A stretch of 49,292 nucleotides of DNA, taken from positions 1-49,292 of the forward strand of contig PXRA01000107.1 in NCBI GenBank assembly GCA_003021725.1, given 5' to 3'. The notes beneath the pieces were generated by a model, which saw only the letters and a list, made by a program, of their open reading frames with translations, searched no databases and was not told the origin of the DNA. Position 1 is the stretch's first letter. Every line of letters starts with the position of its first letter. This stretch comes from Halobacteriales archaeon QH_8_64_26 (GTDB lineage Archaea > Halobacteriota > Halobacteria > Halobacteriales > Halococcaceae). Made by a program: the position numbers and the translations under genes. This document shows, piece after piece, positions 18,341-28,355 of this stretch.

Positions 18341-18613
18341 CCAGACGGTCCCCGCGCTCGCTCATTGACCGTCCTCGCCCGCGTCGGTGACCGAGGTGCC
18401 GGTCCCGCGTCGTCCGTTCATTGGTGTTCGGTACCACGCTGCGTCGAGCGGCGACTTAGCCTTTCGGTCACCTCCGGTCCGATGCCGACTCTCTGCCGTA
18501 GTTCGGTCCGTCGCTCCTCCTCGAAGGGATATCGATCGCCGGTCGTTCGTCCTCGAACGTCCGGTCGTTGCTGGATGGCGAACCCCTAAACTTGCCGCCG
18601 TGCGTGCAAGAGT

Positions 18614-18766
18614 ATGAGTGCCGATACCGACGAGCAGGTCAGCGCGGAACCGAGCGGCAGCGGACTGATCAGACATATCTTCGTAGCGATCGCTTTGTTC
18701 ACCCCTCCACTGATCATCAGCTATCTGCGCCTCCGACGGGGCGACGGCGGCCGGTCGGAGCGGTAG
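18614..18766 (+). CDS. Small single-span membrane protein
   Basis: 50 residues. An acidic polar N-terminus (about 18 residues) leads into one hydrophobic helix (IFVAIALFTPPLIISYL, about 22-38) and a short Arg-rich tail. The charge pattern, acidic before and basic after the helix, suggests the tail faces the cytoplasm. It lies alone between the synthetase gene and a possible 23-residue gene. No family recognised. Short haloarchaeal membrane proteins of this shape are common and poorly studied. Confidence 0.55.
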   Translation: MSADTDEQVSAEPSGSGLIRHIFVAIALFTPPLIISYLRLRRGDGGRSER

Positions 18767-18841
18767 GCCGTTCGTAGGCACGCCTGAAGCCTTCCCAAAA
18801 CGAAGGGGACGATTATGTCTATTGGAGTGTCTCGTTAGGCC

Positions 18842-18913
18842 ATGACGGCCACGGACCTCACCGACGAGGAGATCCCCGAGAAGGACAGCAACGTCGAACT
18901 CGAAGAGTCCTGA
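18842..18913 (+). CDS. Possible 23-residue acidic peptide
   Basis: ATG 18842 to TGA 18913 encodes a very acidic short peptide (TDLTDEEIPEKDSN core). A T-rich tract follows 19 bases after the stop, as expected for an archaeal terminator, which is why it is listed. It might instead be the preserved 5' end of a deleted gene. No family recognised. Confidence 0.3.
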   Translation: MTATDLTDEEIPEKDSNVELEES

Positions 18914-18932
18914 CTAGTACTGCTTCAGTTGC

Positions 18933-18938
18933 TTTTTT
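18933..18938 (+). terminator. T-rich transcription terminator candidate
   Basis: Run of six T just downstream of the 23-codon frame, in otherwise GC-rich DNA. Archaeal RNA polymerase stops at oligo-T; there is no stem requirement. Confidence 0.4.
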
Positions 18939-18981
18939 GTATGGAGATGGCAGCGAGCGGCGAAGGACTAACGACCAGGTA

Positions 18982-20064
18982 TCAGGTTCGACGGACTGCT
19001 AGCAGCGCGCCAGCGACCAGAGCAACGATGGCGCCGATGACGCCGAAGCCGGGACCAGTCGTCGAGGTTTCGGTTCCTTCGCTTCCACCCGAGGTGCCCG
19101 TCGCAGTTCCATCGGAAGTCATGCTCGTGCTGGAGGAAGGGACCCCAGTTCCGTCGGACGATCCAGCTTCCGTCATCTGGCTGGACGATCTCGTGTTACT
19201 GCCGGCTACTGCTGTGGTATCGTCGGTCGTCTGATACGCACTCCCGGATGACTCAGCCCCCTCAGTTGGCGTCTCGCTAGCGGTTCGTGCTGGTGTCGTC
19301 TGTGCTGCCTGCTCTGTATCGGTCCGTGTAGGCATCGCCGTAGTAGTCTCTCCGGATTCGTTTCGTTCCGTTTCAGTGGGCGTGCTGGTAACTGGGATGC
19401 TCGTCGTCGTGATCGTGGTCGGTGCTACGGTAGTCGCCGCCTCGGTTTCATCACCTACTGCTGTTTCCACTTGTGATGGAGGCGTCACAGTTTCGCTAGG
19501 AGTCGTGGTCTCGCCGGCTCCGGATCTATCATTCGATTCAGGTTCGTAGTTGACTACCCAGGACCACTCATCGACTACATCATCTGCCGTGACATCACCG
19601 TCCCACAGAACGACCGTCATATTGAGGTCGCCTCTATCGAATCGTTCGAGACTTTCTTCGTTGATCTGAATAGTGTCCTCGTACTTTAGAGCCGACCTCA
19701 CCTCATCAGTAGTCCTAATCGTCTCACCCTCAACCCTGATCTCGAAGTACGGATCACCGCTCCCAGCGATTACATCAGTGTCATCTAATGTCGTATCCGC
19801 TCGTATCGAGACGCCGAAATCCGAATAGTATCCATCGTCGTCACGATCCGTCGGCTCGACTGCTGTAGCCTGGTATATCCTCCCGCTTCCGCTCAGAATA
19901 GAGATGTCCCCCTGTCGGAGCGGTGGCGACGCTTGGGTGGTAACGTACTTTTGTATCCAACTGTCCATCGACGTTCCACTCACGTTTGCGACGATCTGCT
20001 TGAAATCGGATAGCGAAATCTCATCATTGGTATTCGCACTTCGATTGTTCATCCGACGGAACAC
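18982..20064 (-). pseudogene. C-terminal part of the surface metallopeptidase, with PGF-CTERM anchor
   Basis: 360 codons in exactly the same frame as the upstream gene at 20107-21609; 14 sense codons (20065-20106) bridge them, so only one TAG separates the two. The first 30 residues (VFRRMNNRS..., LSDFKQIVANVSG, WIQKYV) read as the helical end of the peptidase domain. A beta domain follows (about 45-165), then a long Thr/Ser/Glu linker, and finally a PGF-CTERM motif (PGF at 338-340), a hydrophobic helix and two arginines. PGF-CTERM proteins are cut and lipid-anchored by archaeosortase A. Alone, this half lacks a signal peptide and would not reach the surface. Confidence 0.72.
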
Positions 20065-20106
20065 GTCGGAAAGCGACTTCGTACTATCCGTTTCTGAGCG
20101 AATTCT

Positions 20107-21609
20107 CTAATCGAGAGCGTACAGTACTGCTGATCCCTTTTCGTATGGTTCAGGCGATATTTCCGAGTCGGACCATGTCGATCGATCTGCGAGCACGGCG
20201 TCTCGATACCTCCCTGGTTTGAGATGTTCAAGTGCTTCCTCATTATCGGTTCTTTGTTGCTTGTATGTCAATAGAGCAGCGTAGTATTCGGCGCTTGCTT
20301 CGGTAAACCACTCTGTTTTCGGCCCTAAGTTATCAGAATATAAGCCCCGCTCGAAGGATTGTCTGGTGTGGATGTACTCGTGCAGCCATACGTTCTCTAG
20401 GGTATTTAGCGCCGGTCCATCGATCAATATCCCTCCTTCATCCCCTACTACGAATTCATCCCTTTTTGGAAACGCATAACCTCCAGAGCGGATCGGTTCA
20501 GGGCCGGCGACCATTAAGACTTCAGAGTCGCGACTTCCCACGTGTAACTGTCCAGAGGCCAATGCGACTGAATGTAGAATCTCTCTAGAAGTTGGACCCA
20601 AGTTCGCCTCCTGTGGGACTATCAAACGAAGACGCTGACTGTTGTCAGTGAGTGCATACTCTTCATACTCTCCCAGGTATGTTAGACGCTGCCCTATCAC
20701 GCCCTGACTAAGAGCGTCTACCGTGACGTTTTCAGATGTTGATTTTTGAAGCGGTTCGGTGCTCTCGTAGCCGAGCGCATCTGTGCTCCAGTCAATGGTC
20801 ATCTCCGGGGTAGGAGCGAGAATCCAATCGCTTGTCCCCGCGTAATCTACCGCCCTCTGCTGGGCACTGCGATAGTCTGCTAAATCAATAGCATAGATTA
20901 GTGTTGGGATGCGTGCCGTTCCATTCCATCTGGCATAACCGCTAGAGGAGACATCAAATCCTTCAGAGTAAACCACGCCGGATTCGGACCCGCTTGATTG
21001 AGGTTTATAAAACGATATTCGGAACGACTCGGTATCCTGTGGCAGTCTACCCGTTATCCAGAACCTGACTTGTTCTGGATGAGCTGAGGAGTGGTATACT
21101 TCGATCTGCACGTTCGGTGCGCTTCCCGGTGGAAGAGCCGATTCATTTTGAACAGTCTCGTTTTCCGGAGTGGTCGTCGGTGAAACTGTCGTTGTTGTTG
21201 TTTCGGTTTCTTCAGTAGTTCGCTCCTCCGATTCCGTAGCCGGCTCGCTCGTTTCAGCGGTCGTACGGTTCGACTCTTGAGTTACAGCCGTGGAAGTCCG
21301 CGTCGGCACAGTCGTCTCAGTAGCGGCCGTCGTTGAGGTGGCTTCATCCATTGTTGAGGATCGTGTGGTTTCCTTTGCTGTCGACCTACCCGTCTCTGCT
21401 GGCTGCTTGGTTGTAGACCGGTTCGCCGTCGTGGATTCCGGCGCTAGAGTCGTTTCAACCTCAGTTTCAGTCTCGGTAGTCGAGTTGTTCTGCACCTGCG
21501 CAACACCGCTACCCGTTCCTCCAATCGCACCCGTCGCACCGCCCGCGAGCACCAACGCAACGAGCAAGAACGTGGCAAATACCCTCGTTGCTGTTACAGG
21601 GTCGCTCAA
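20107..21609 (-). CDS. N-terminal part of a secreted gluzincin-like metallopeptidase, ended by in-frame TAG
   Basis: 500 residues. A Sec signal peptide with hydrophobic core FATFLLVALVLAGGATGAIG is followed by a Thr/Ser/Glu-rich stalk (about 41-160), a beta domain, and a zinc protease module: HEYIH at 410-414 and W434-F-T-E437 as probable third ligand, with Tyr442-443 nearby. This resembles M1/M61-type gluzincins. The family C-terminal helices are missing here but continue in frame after the TAG at 20107-20109, giving an 875-residue product if that codon were sense. GC is visibly lower than in the flanking genes. It may be a nonsense mutation, a sequence error or readthrough. Confidence 0.75.
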   Translation of the reverse strand: MSDPVTATRVFATFLLVALVLAGGATGAIGGTGSGVAQVQNNSTTETETEVETTLAPESTTANRSTTKQPAETGRSTAKETTRSSTMDEATSTTAATETTVPTRTSTAVTQESNRTTAETSEPATESEERTTEETETTTTTVSPTTTPENETVQNESALPPGSAPNVQIEVYHSSAHPEQVRFWITGRLPQDTESFRISFYKPQSSGSESGVVYSEGFDVSSSGYARWNGTARIPTLIYAIDLADYRSAQQRAVDYAGTSDWILAPTPEMTIDWSTDALGYESTEPLQKSTSENVTVDALSQGVIGQRLTYLGEYEEYALTDNSQRLRLIVPQEANLGPTSREILHSVALASGQLHVGSRDSEVLMVAGPEPIRSGGYAFPKRDEFVVGDEGGILIDGPALNTLENVWLHEYIHTRQSFERGLYSDNLGPKTEWFTEASAEYYAALLTYKQQRTDNEEALEHLKPGRYRDAVLADRSTWSDSEISPEPYEKGSAVLYALD

Positions 21610-21701
21610 ACAGGTCCATAATAAATCTTCAGGCCTGGAGAGTAATTTGACCTACCGACGGAAGGAGGTAGAAATAAACTGACGAATAACGACTATTTTT
21701 C

Positions 21702-24527
21702 TCAGGCACTCAGCTGCCGGAGCACGTCGGGTGCATCGTCGAGGGCGTCGTCCACGTTCTCGCTTTCGGGACCGCCTCCTTGGGCGAAATCGGGCGGGCC
21801 CCCGCCCCCACCGCCGACTTTCGAGGCGAGTTCGCTCACGACCGCCCCGGCGTTCACCTCGACGCCCGTAGGGATCGCGACGACGAACTGGGCGCTGTCG
21901 CCCGCGGCGCTCGCGAGTACCGCGATCTCTCCTTCCTCGACGATCGCGTTCGCGGTCGCGCGTAGTTCTTCGATTCCACTATCGATGCGACGACAGACCG
22001 CTACCGTCTCGCCGATACTGATTTCCTCGCCGTCGCCCCCGCCGACCCGGGCCGCGGCGAGCTGTTCGTTCAGGTCCTCGATCCGTTTGCCCTGTTCTTT
22101 CCACTCCTCGAAGAAGCGCTCGGCGGTCTCGGGTACTTCCTCGGGCGCAACGTCTAGGGTCGCTGCGGCTTCGTAGAGAACGTCCTCGGTGTCCTGGGTC
22201 GCGGTGATAGCGGCCTCGCCCGCGGCGAACGAAAGACGTTCGACGCCGTCCTGAACGCGTTCGGTCGAGAGAACCTTGATCGCGCCGACGTCGCCGGTCG
22301 CCCCGACGTGGGTGCCCCCACAGGCCTGGACGTCCTCGGCGACGTGGATCAGCCTGATGTCGGTGCCAGGGGGCACCCCGCCCTGATAGAGGTCGAAGCC
22401 GTGTTCGGCCTCGGCGGCGTTGCGATCGGGCCACTCCTGGTGGACCGGGACGTTCCGCCCGACGATCGCGTTCGCTTGCCGCTCGATCGTCTTTACCTGC
22501 TCGCGGGAGATCCGGTCGTAGTGCCGGAGGTCGATGCGCGAGCGATCGGTACCTTTCTGTGCGCCGGCCTGGCGGACGTGCTCGCCGAGTACCTGCCGGG
22601 CGGCGTGAATCACGATGTGGGTCGCGGTGTGATGAGCCATCAGCCGGCGTCGGCGGGCGCGGTCGATCCGCCCGCGGATCATCTCGCCGGTGCCGGGGTC
22701 CTCGCTCGTGCGGTGGTAGACGACGCCCTCCCTGATCTGGGCGTCGGTCACCGGGATCGTCGCATCGTCGGTCCGCAGCGTCCCGTGGTCGGGTGGCTGG
22801 CCCCCGCCCTCCGGATAAAAGAGGGTCTGATCGAGCACGACGTCGTACTCGACGTCGTCGCCGCCGTCCTCGCCCTTCCCGTCCTCCCCGTCCGCTGGGT
22901 CGCGTTCGAGCACGTCGAGCACCACGGCCTCGAACTCAATGCCTTCAGGATCGTCGTAGTAGAGCCGGTCGGTCGCCGGGACGTCGGCGAGGGGGCCGTC
23001 GTGGCGCGTCGCCCCGGTTTCGGCGGCTTCGTCCTCGTCGGCGTGGCGCTCGGCGACGAGACGATAGAAGTCCTCGGGGATCGCCACGCTCGCTCCGACC
23101 TCGGCGGCGATCTCCTGAACCATGTCGGGCTCGATACCGTGGGAATCGTAGAGTTCGAGCAGCTCCTCGACCGGGATCGATTCGTCGCGCTCGGCGTACC
23201 CCTCGGCCAGTTGGCGCACCCGGCGACCGCCGCGATCGAGCGTTTCCCGGTACTTCTCGACTTCCGTGCGGACCATATCACGGATCGTATCGCGGTTCCC
23301 GTACCCGAGCCGCTCGGCTTGCATGTCGACGAGTTCGTCGAGCGGAGCGTCCACGCCCACCGTATCACAGAGGCGTTTGGTCCGCCGGAGGACCATTCGC
23401 GCGAGATAGCCCGTCCGGACATTGGAGGGGACGATGCCGTCGCCGAACATGTAGGCCAAGGTCCGGCAGTGATCGGCGATCGCATAGACGTCCTCCAAGG
23501 GTCCGAGCAGCGCCGTGAGTTCCGCGGTATCGACGTTCAACTCCGCGGCGATGTCCTCGCGGGCCGATTCGACGTTCGTCACCGCGTCGACGTCGAGGTT
23601 GCCCGAGCGCTTGGCCGCCCGGTGGACGAGGTCGTTCTCGGCGTCGGTGTACGCTATCTCGGCGTTTTCCTTGAGGAAGGCGATCATGTCGGGATAGATC
23701 GCCTCGTAGACGGTCGGAGTACCCTGGGAGACCCACGTCCAGCGTTCGAGGCCATAGCCGGTGTCGACGACGTAGGTGTCCATCTTCGAGTAGGTGTTGC
23801 CGTCTTTCAGCTCGTAGTCCCCTTCGGGATCCTGTTCCATCGACATGAAGACCAAGGTAGCGAGTTCCGCGCCCCGGAAGATGACTTCGATCGCCGGCCC
23901 GGCGTTCCCGCCACCGACCCAGGGGTCCTCGATGTAGGTGATCTCCTCCGGATCGGCACCCATCCACTCGAAAAAGGCGTCGCAGTACCGTACCGTCTCG
24001 TCCTTCCAGTAGACCTCGCCCTCGTAGGCGTATCGCCCGGGGTTCTCCAGGTCCTCGCGGGCGTTGAAGGCGTGGTGGGCCATCATCTCGAAGGCCATCG
24101 TATGCCGGCCGGTCTTCCCGACGTTGTCGATGTCCTGCATCCGGATGCAGGGCTGGGAGATACAGAGGGGATTCGCCGGCGGCGGGGTGGTCCCGGAGGT
24201 CACCAGCGGCTGGAAATCGTAGACCGACGCCTGCGTAAGCAGAACGTCGTCGCGCCAGCGGTTGGCCGCGACGGGATAGGGTTCGATCCGCTCGTGATCG
24301 TGCTCTTCGAAAAAGGAGAGAAAGGCCTCGCGCATCTCCTCCAAGGAGTACTCCTCCTCGAAGCCCGCGTTGTCGAGAAAGGAGTACTCCTCGCAGGGGG
24401 GCTCGCCACAGAGTTCGCGACCGTCGTCGCGCGTCCAGAAGAAATCGCCACAGCCGGCACACTCCTCTCTGGTAAAGCCTTCCTCCTCGAAGTAATCGAG
24501 GCGGTACTCCGCTTCGAGCGTACTCAT
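21702..24527 (-). CDS. alaS: Alanyl-tRNA synthetase
   Basis: 941 residues from ATG 24527. Charges tRNA-Ala. An archaeal-type N-terminal zinc-like insertion is visible (CAGCGDFFW and CGEPPCEEY), then class II motifs, including [10 protein letters not shown]-like [16 protein letters not shown] and the AHHAFN region. The editing domain has HHTATH and the CGGTH motif ([14 protein letters not shown]), and the C-terminal oligomerisation domain is present with a Gly-rich [15 protein letters not shown]. An upstream in-frame extension to 24752 lacks family features and is rejected. The start has a TATA-like element (TTCTATACC) about 45 bases upstream. Confidence 0.95.
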   Translation of the reverse strand: MSTLEAEYRLDYFEEEGFTREECAGCGDFFWTRDDGRELCGEPPCEEYSFLDNAGFEEEYSLEEMREAFLSFFEEHDHERIEPYPVAANRWRDDVLLTQASVYDFQPLVTSGTTPPPANPLCISQPCIRMQDIDNVGKTGRHTMAFEMMAHHAFNAREDLENPGRYAYEGEVYWKDETVRYCDAFFEWMGADPEEITYIEDPWVGGGNAGPAIEVIFRGAELATLVFMSMEQDPEGDYELKDGNTYSKMDTYVVDTGYGLERWTWVSQGTPTVYEAIYPDMIAFLKENAEIAYTDAENDLVHRAAKRSGNLDVDAVTNVESAREDIAAELNVDTAELTALLGPLEDVYAIADHCRTLAYMFGDGIVPSNVRTGYLARMVLRRTKRLCDTVGVDAPLDELVDMQAERLGYGNRDTIRDMVRTEVEKYRETLDRGGRRVRQLAEGYAERDESIPVEELLELYDSHGIEPDMVQEIAAEVGASVAIPEDFYRLVAERHADEDEAAETGATRHDGPLADVPATDRLYYDDPEGIEFEAVVLDVLERDPADGEDGKGEDGGDDVEYDVVLDQTLFYPEGGGQPPDHGTLRTDDATIPVTDAQIREGVVYHRTSEDPGTGEMIRGRIDRARRRRLMAHHTATHIVIHAARQVLGEHVRQAGAQKGTDRSRIDLRHYDRISREQVKTIERQANAIVGRNVPVHQEWPDRNAAEAEHGFDLYQGGVPPGTDIRLIHVAEDVQACGGTHVGATGDVGAIKVLSTERVQDGVERLSFAAGEAAITATQDTEDVLYEAAATLDVAPEEVPETAERFFEEWKEQGKRIEDLNEQLAAARVGGGDGEEISIGETVAVCRRIDSGIEELRATANAIVEEGEIAVLASAAGDSAQFVVAIPTGVEVNAGAVVSELASKVGGGGGGPPDFAQGGGPESENVDDALDDAPDVLRQLSA

Positions 24528-24886
24528 TGATATCGGCTCTGGCGAGCGGCGATCAAAAGCGTTCCGAACGGTATAGAAGCGCGCTCGCGCCTGTTTTCGT
24601 TTGCATCCGTCGGCACTCGGCGGGAACGCCGCCGGTATCACCGTCGCTACCGTTCGATCGTCGATCTCGATCGCTGGCAACTGTCGCAGCGAACGTATAG
24701 CTCTGCCGATCGACCCGCCGGCAACGAACGCCGACCAGCCGAGAGCGGTCATCGAACGACCTACCCGCTACCCGCGCCCCGCAGCCATAGGCAGTAACTA
24801 CCGGTTACTCGCCTCGGAACTCGACCGTATTCCGCCGAGTGGGACGTGCTGACGGGATACAGCCCAGGTCGTAATGTTAATGAGCT
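24528..24886. other. Divergent intergenic region, no gene seen
   Basis: About 360 bases between alaS (leftward) and the arylsulfotransferase-like gene (rightward). No coding frame with recognisable features. It should hold both promoters; a TATA-like block for alaS lies near 24568-24575, and AT-rich GTAATGTTAATGAG at 24871-24884 lies directly before the rightward start. Confidence 0.4.
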
Positions 24887-26380
24887 ATGGTGGCGAGTAC
24901 TCGGGTAGTGACTATCTCCCCGAAGACCCTCGTTCGCCTCCTCTTTTTGGGGGTCATCGTGATCTCGGCGAGCACGCTGGGGGTGAGTTACGCCGCCTCG
25001 GGGCTCGGCGCGACGACCGAGGAGCTAGCCGCCGAACGGTACGCGAGCGGCAGTTCCACCCCGGTCGTCCCACCAGCTAGCGACACGACAGTGATCTCGA
25101 CGGACTCGAATTCCTGGCTCGGACGCCAGAGCGAGAACCCCCGCTCGAAGGCCGAACTCATGGCCTTCGCTTCCAATGGCAGCGTGCTGTACTACAACGA
25201 TTCGCACACTCGGTACTGGGACGTCGATCCCGTGCCGGGGACCGAGCGGACCATCCAGTACGTCTACGCCGAGCACCTGAATGGCTCGGCCTGTCCCGAT
25301 TTCCCCTCCGCGTCCTATTACAACCAAAGCGCGTACGCGAACAGCGCCAACCGGAGCGTCTGGCAGACCTACGCCGAGGCCCAGGAACCGGTCGGTGCCT
25401 GTACGCGAAACGGGATCGTCCGGACGAACATGACGACCGGCGAGAGTACGACAGTTTACAGCGCGCTCGTCCCCGGCAAGCACTCGACGCGCTGGCACGA
25501 CGCCGACCGGATCAACGACACGCACCTCGCGGTCGCCGACATCTTCCTCGATCGCGCGTTCGTCGTCGACACTCGCTCGGGAACGATCACCTGGCAGTGG
25601 CGCGCAACCCAGGAGTTCGTCCCCAATCGCAGCGGCGGACCCTATCCGGGCGATTGGACGCACGCGAACGACATCGAGGTATTACCCGACGGCCGGTTCA
25701 TGTTCGATCTGCGGAACAACGATCAGGTCGTCTTCCTCGATCCGACGAAACCGTCGAGCGAGGCCCTCCAGGAGAACTGGACGCTCGGCGCGGAGAACGA
25801 CTACTCGACGCTCTACGAACAGCACAACCCCGACTACATTCCGGCAAGCCAGGGCGGCCCGGCGGTCGTGATCGGCGACTCGGAGAACAATCGTGGGGTC
25901 GAGTACCAGCGGGTCAACGGTTCCTGGGAGCGGACCTGGAGCTGGCAGGACGCCCGGATGCAGTGGAACCGGGACACGGATCGGCTGCCTAACGGCCACA
26001 CCCTCATGAGCGACTCCAATGGTGATCGCGTTCTCGAAGTGAACGAGGAGGGCAACGTGATCTGGAGCGTCGACGTGGGCTTTCCCTACGAGGCCGAACG
26101 CCTCGGAACGGGTGATGAGAGCACGAGCGGGCCGAGCGCGCGGACAGCGGGGATCGCCTCCAGTCGCGTCGGCCCGATCGAAGGCATGTGGCTCCGTGTC
26201 AAAGGCGTTCTCGCGAGCCCGGAGTTCCAGGCGTTGTACTACGTTTCGCCGCGATGGATGGGGAGTACGGACATCCTCGCGGCCCTACTACTCGGTCTCG
26301 GAGTCGTCGGCTGGATCGGCACCGAGGCGTGGTGGGGGCTCTCGATGCGGGCCCGGCTCGCACGGGTGTTCGCGCGATGA
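24887..26380 (+). CDS. Membrane-anchored arylsulfotransferase (ASST)-like protein
   Basis: 497 residues. N-terminal transmembrane helix (VRLLFLGVIVISASTLGVSY, about 16-35), a large outside domain, and a C-terminal helix (ILAALLLGLGVVGWIG, about 463-478). The outside part shows beta-propeller blades with the ASST-style phrases HSTRWHDADRINDTHLAVAD, WTHANDIEVLPDGRFMFDLRN and RLPNGHTLMSDSNGDRVLEV. Bacterial ASST uses a histidine to move sulfate between phenols; His residues occur at comparable sites but catalysis is unproven. It is followed at 129 bases by a glycosyltransferase-like membrane protein, suggesting a joint envelope role. Confidence 0.72.
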   Translation: MVASTRVVTISPKTLVRLLFLGVIVISASTLGVSYAASGLGATTEELAAERYASGSSTPVVPPASDTTVISTDSNSWLGRQSENPRSKAELMAFASNGSVLYYNDSHTRYWDVDPVPGTERTIQYVYAEHLNGSACPDFPSASYYNQSAYANSANRSVWQTYAEAQEPVGACTRNGIVRTNMTTGESTTVYSALVPGKHSTRWHDADRINDTHLAVADIFLDRAFVVDTRSGTITWQWRATQEFVPNRSGGPYPGDWTHANDIEVLPDGRFMFDLRNNDQVVFLDPTKPSSEALQENWTLGAENDYSTLYEQHNPDYIPASQGGPAVVIGDSENNRGVEYQRVNGSWERTWSWQDARMQWNRDTDRLPNGHTLMSDSNGDRVLEVNEEGNVIWSVDVGFPYEAERLGTGDESTSGPSARTAGIASSRVGPIEGMWLRVKGVLASPEFQALYYVSPRWMGSTDILAALLLGLGVVGWIGTEAWWGLSMRARLARVFAR

Positions 26381-26509
26381 TCGCTCGCGGCGAGGCGACA
26401 GTCATGACGGCGACCACGTCGACCACGCCGACATCGGTACGGCAGACCGTCGACCGCGACCCGACAGGAATCGCCAGGGACGGACGGTCCGCCTCGAGGG
26501 GGGAAACGA

Positions 26510-28258
26510 ATGAGCGATAGCCACCCCCGTGCGACGGACTCGGGTTTCGCCACGCCGGTCTCACGCGCGCTCGACGATGGTCGGGTATGGCTCGCGATCG
26601 CGATGGGACTGGGAACGCTCGTCGCGCTCACCTATTACCTCACCCACCCCTACCCGGCCTTCGGCGCGGGACTGTATCTCAAAATCGCCGAAAGCGTCCT
26701 CGCGAACGGCTACCAGCCCCCGACGGCGATCACCGGCTATACGACTACCGGGGTGCCCTTCGCGTACCCGCCGCTGGCGTACTACCTCGTCGCGGTGTTG
26801 ATCGATCTCGGGTTCGACCCGCTCGCGATCAGCCGCGTTCTCCCGGGCGTGATGACGGTGGTGTACCTGGTTCCCTTCTTCTATCTGGCCCGGGAGGTCC
26901 TCGATTCCGTTCGCCAGGCCGGCCTCGCGACCGTGATCGTCGCACTCACGCCCGTTGTGCTCCAGTGGCACGTCTCTGCGGGCGGGATCGTCCGGGCACA
27001 GGCCTTTTTCCTGTTGCTCTCAGGGCTGTACTGTGGCGTCAAGCTCTTCGAGAACGGTCGCCGGTGGCTCCCGCCGGCCGTGGCGCTGTTCGGACTGACG
27101 ATTCTCGCCCATCCGACCTACACGGTCTTCTATGGCGTCTCCTATCTCCTCGTGTTCGTCTTTCGGGATCGGTCCTGGCGGGGGCTGGTAAACGGCGCGG
27201 CCGTCGCGGCCGGCGGTGTCCTGCTCGCCGCGCCGTGGTGGATCGGGGTCGCCATGCAACACGGGGTCGAGCGTCTCACCGGCGCGGCCGCGACCCACGG
27301 CGGCCTCGGAGGCTCCCCGGGTGCCATCCTGGGGATCATCATCGATCCCATCGCTGCGATGAACGCGATGTCGCTGTGGTACGTACTCGCCATTCTGGGC
27401 TCCCTGTACCTGCTCGGGCGACGGCGGGCGTTCGTCCCGGTCTGGTTCCTGGTCGGTGCGTTCGTGATGAGCGAGCCGCGATTCTCCTTCGTGCCGGGCG
27501 CGATGGCCATCGCCGTGTTGCTCGCGGACGCCCCGCCGTTCCGTTTCAGCCGCACGGCCCGACGGCCGACGATCCGCTTGGCGGCGAGTGCGGTACTGGC
27601 GGTTCTGGTGGGGTTCATGCTCGTTTCGGGCGGGATGTACGCGGCCGGTGCGCCGGTGGCCCAGCAGAACTCCCTGCCGGCCTTCCTCGACGACGAGGAC
27701 ATGGCGGCGATGGAGTGGATCTACTACAATACCCGCCCCGACGCGACTTTCGTTGCGCTCGGGGACGCCGCGGAGTGGTTTCCGTTGCTGACCGATCGGA
27801 CGATCGCCGTCGGTCCCTGGGGCGTCGAGTGGAAAACCCCCCAGAAGTACCGCCACCAGCTCGGCCTGTTCTGGTTCCTCTCGACGTGCAACGACGAGGA
27901 GTGTCTATCCGCGATCATGGACCGACGCAACGTTAAGCCGAACTACGTCTACGTTCCGAAAGGCGAGTACACCGTTCGCGGGTTCACACAGACACAGCCC
28001 CCGGAGATGCGTGCTTCGCTGCTCGGCAACGAGAACTACCGGCTCGTCTACGAGAACGAGGGGGTAATGGTCTTCGAGGTACTCAATCAGTCGGCCGGTG
28101 GGCGGGCGAACAACGAGCAAGCACGCCTCGAAGCGCCCGGTTTCGGTCCCGACCCGAACCTCGATGCCGGCCCCGACCCGGCACCACCCCTCGCTTCGGT
28201 CCGCTTGAACCAGCCTAACTCCGTGTGGTACCCCTCACCGTCCCGCAACTATCGGTAG
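26510..28258 (+). CDS. Multi-spanning membrane protein, glycosyltransferase 39/ArnT-like
   Basis: 582 residues. About ten hydrophobic helices from residue 25 to 400, then a soluble C-terminal domain of about 160 residues. The arrangement (loop with GYQPPTAITGYTTTGVPFAYPP after helix 1, and short periplasmic motifs) resembles the GT-C superfamily of polyprenyl-phosphate sugar transferases. The usual acidic pair after helix 1 is not clearly seen, so activity is uncertain. The C-terminal domain has paired Cys (CNDEEC). It lies in the same direction as the ASST-like gene. Function in surface glycan synthesis is inferred from fold and neighbour. Confidence 0.62.
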   Translation: MSDSHPRATDSGFATPVSRALDDGRVWLAIAMGLGTLVALTYYLTHPYPAFGAGLYLKIAESVLANGYQPPTAITGYTTTGVPFAYPPLAYYLVAVLIDLGFDPLAISRVLPGVMTVVYLVPFFYLAREVLDSVRQAGLATVIVALTPVVLQWHVSAGGIVRAQAFFLLLSGLYCGVKLFENGRRWLPPAVALFGLTILAHPTYTVFYGVSYLLVFVFRDRSWRGLVNGAAVAAGGVLLAAPWWIGVAMQHGVERLTGAAATHGGLGGSPGAILGIIIDPIAAMNAMSLWYVLAILGSLYLLGRRRAFVPVWFLVGAFVMSEPRFSFVPGAMAIAVLLADAPPFRFSRTARRPTIRLAASAVLAVLVGFMLVSGGMYAAGAPVAQQNSLPAFLDDEDMAAMEWIYYNTRPDATFVALGDAAEWFPLLTDRTIAVGPWGVEWKTPQKYRHQLGLFWFLSTCNDEECLSAIMDRRNVKPNYVYVPKGEYTVRGFTQTQPPEMRASLLGNENYRLVYENEGVMVFEVLNQSAGGRANNEQARLEAPGFGPDPNLDAGPDPAPPLASVRLNQPNSVWYPSPSRNYR

Positions 28259-28355
28259 TTCGTTCCGTTCGAACCAGTTAGCGGAGCTACTACCGTCCGT
28301 GCTACGGTACCGTACTGGCCACCACACTCTTCGGTGCGTGTTCTGTCCGTAGCTC

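Noticed and set aside
22308-24530. 740-codon open frame on the plus strand opposite alaS
   Set aside because: Fully antisense to a clear alanyl-tRNA synthetase; it arises from GC-rich codon bias and has no domain.
24528-24752. N-terminal extension of alaS
   Set aside because: No match to the synthetase family before the ATG at 24527; the internal start fits the archaeal N-terminus.
26377-26520. 47-codon frame overlapping both the arylsulfotransferase-like stop and the glycosyltransferase-like start
   Set aside because: Overlap by ATGA is suggestive, but the peptide is a low-complexity Thr/Arg-rich sequence with no homologue I recognise; too weak to call.
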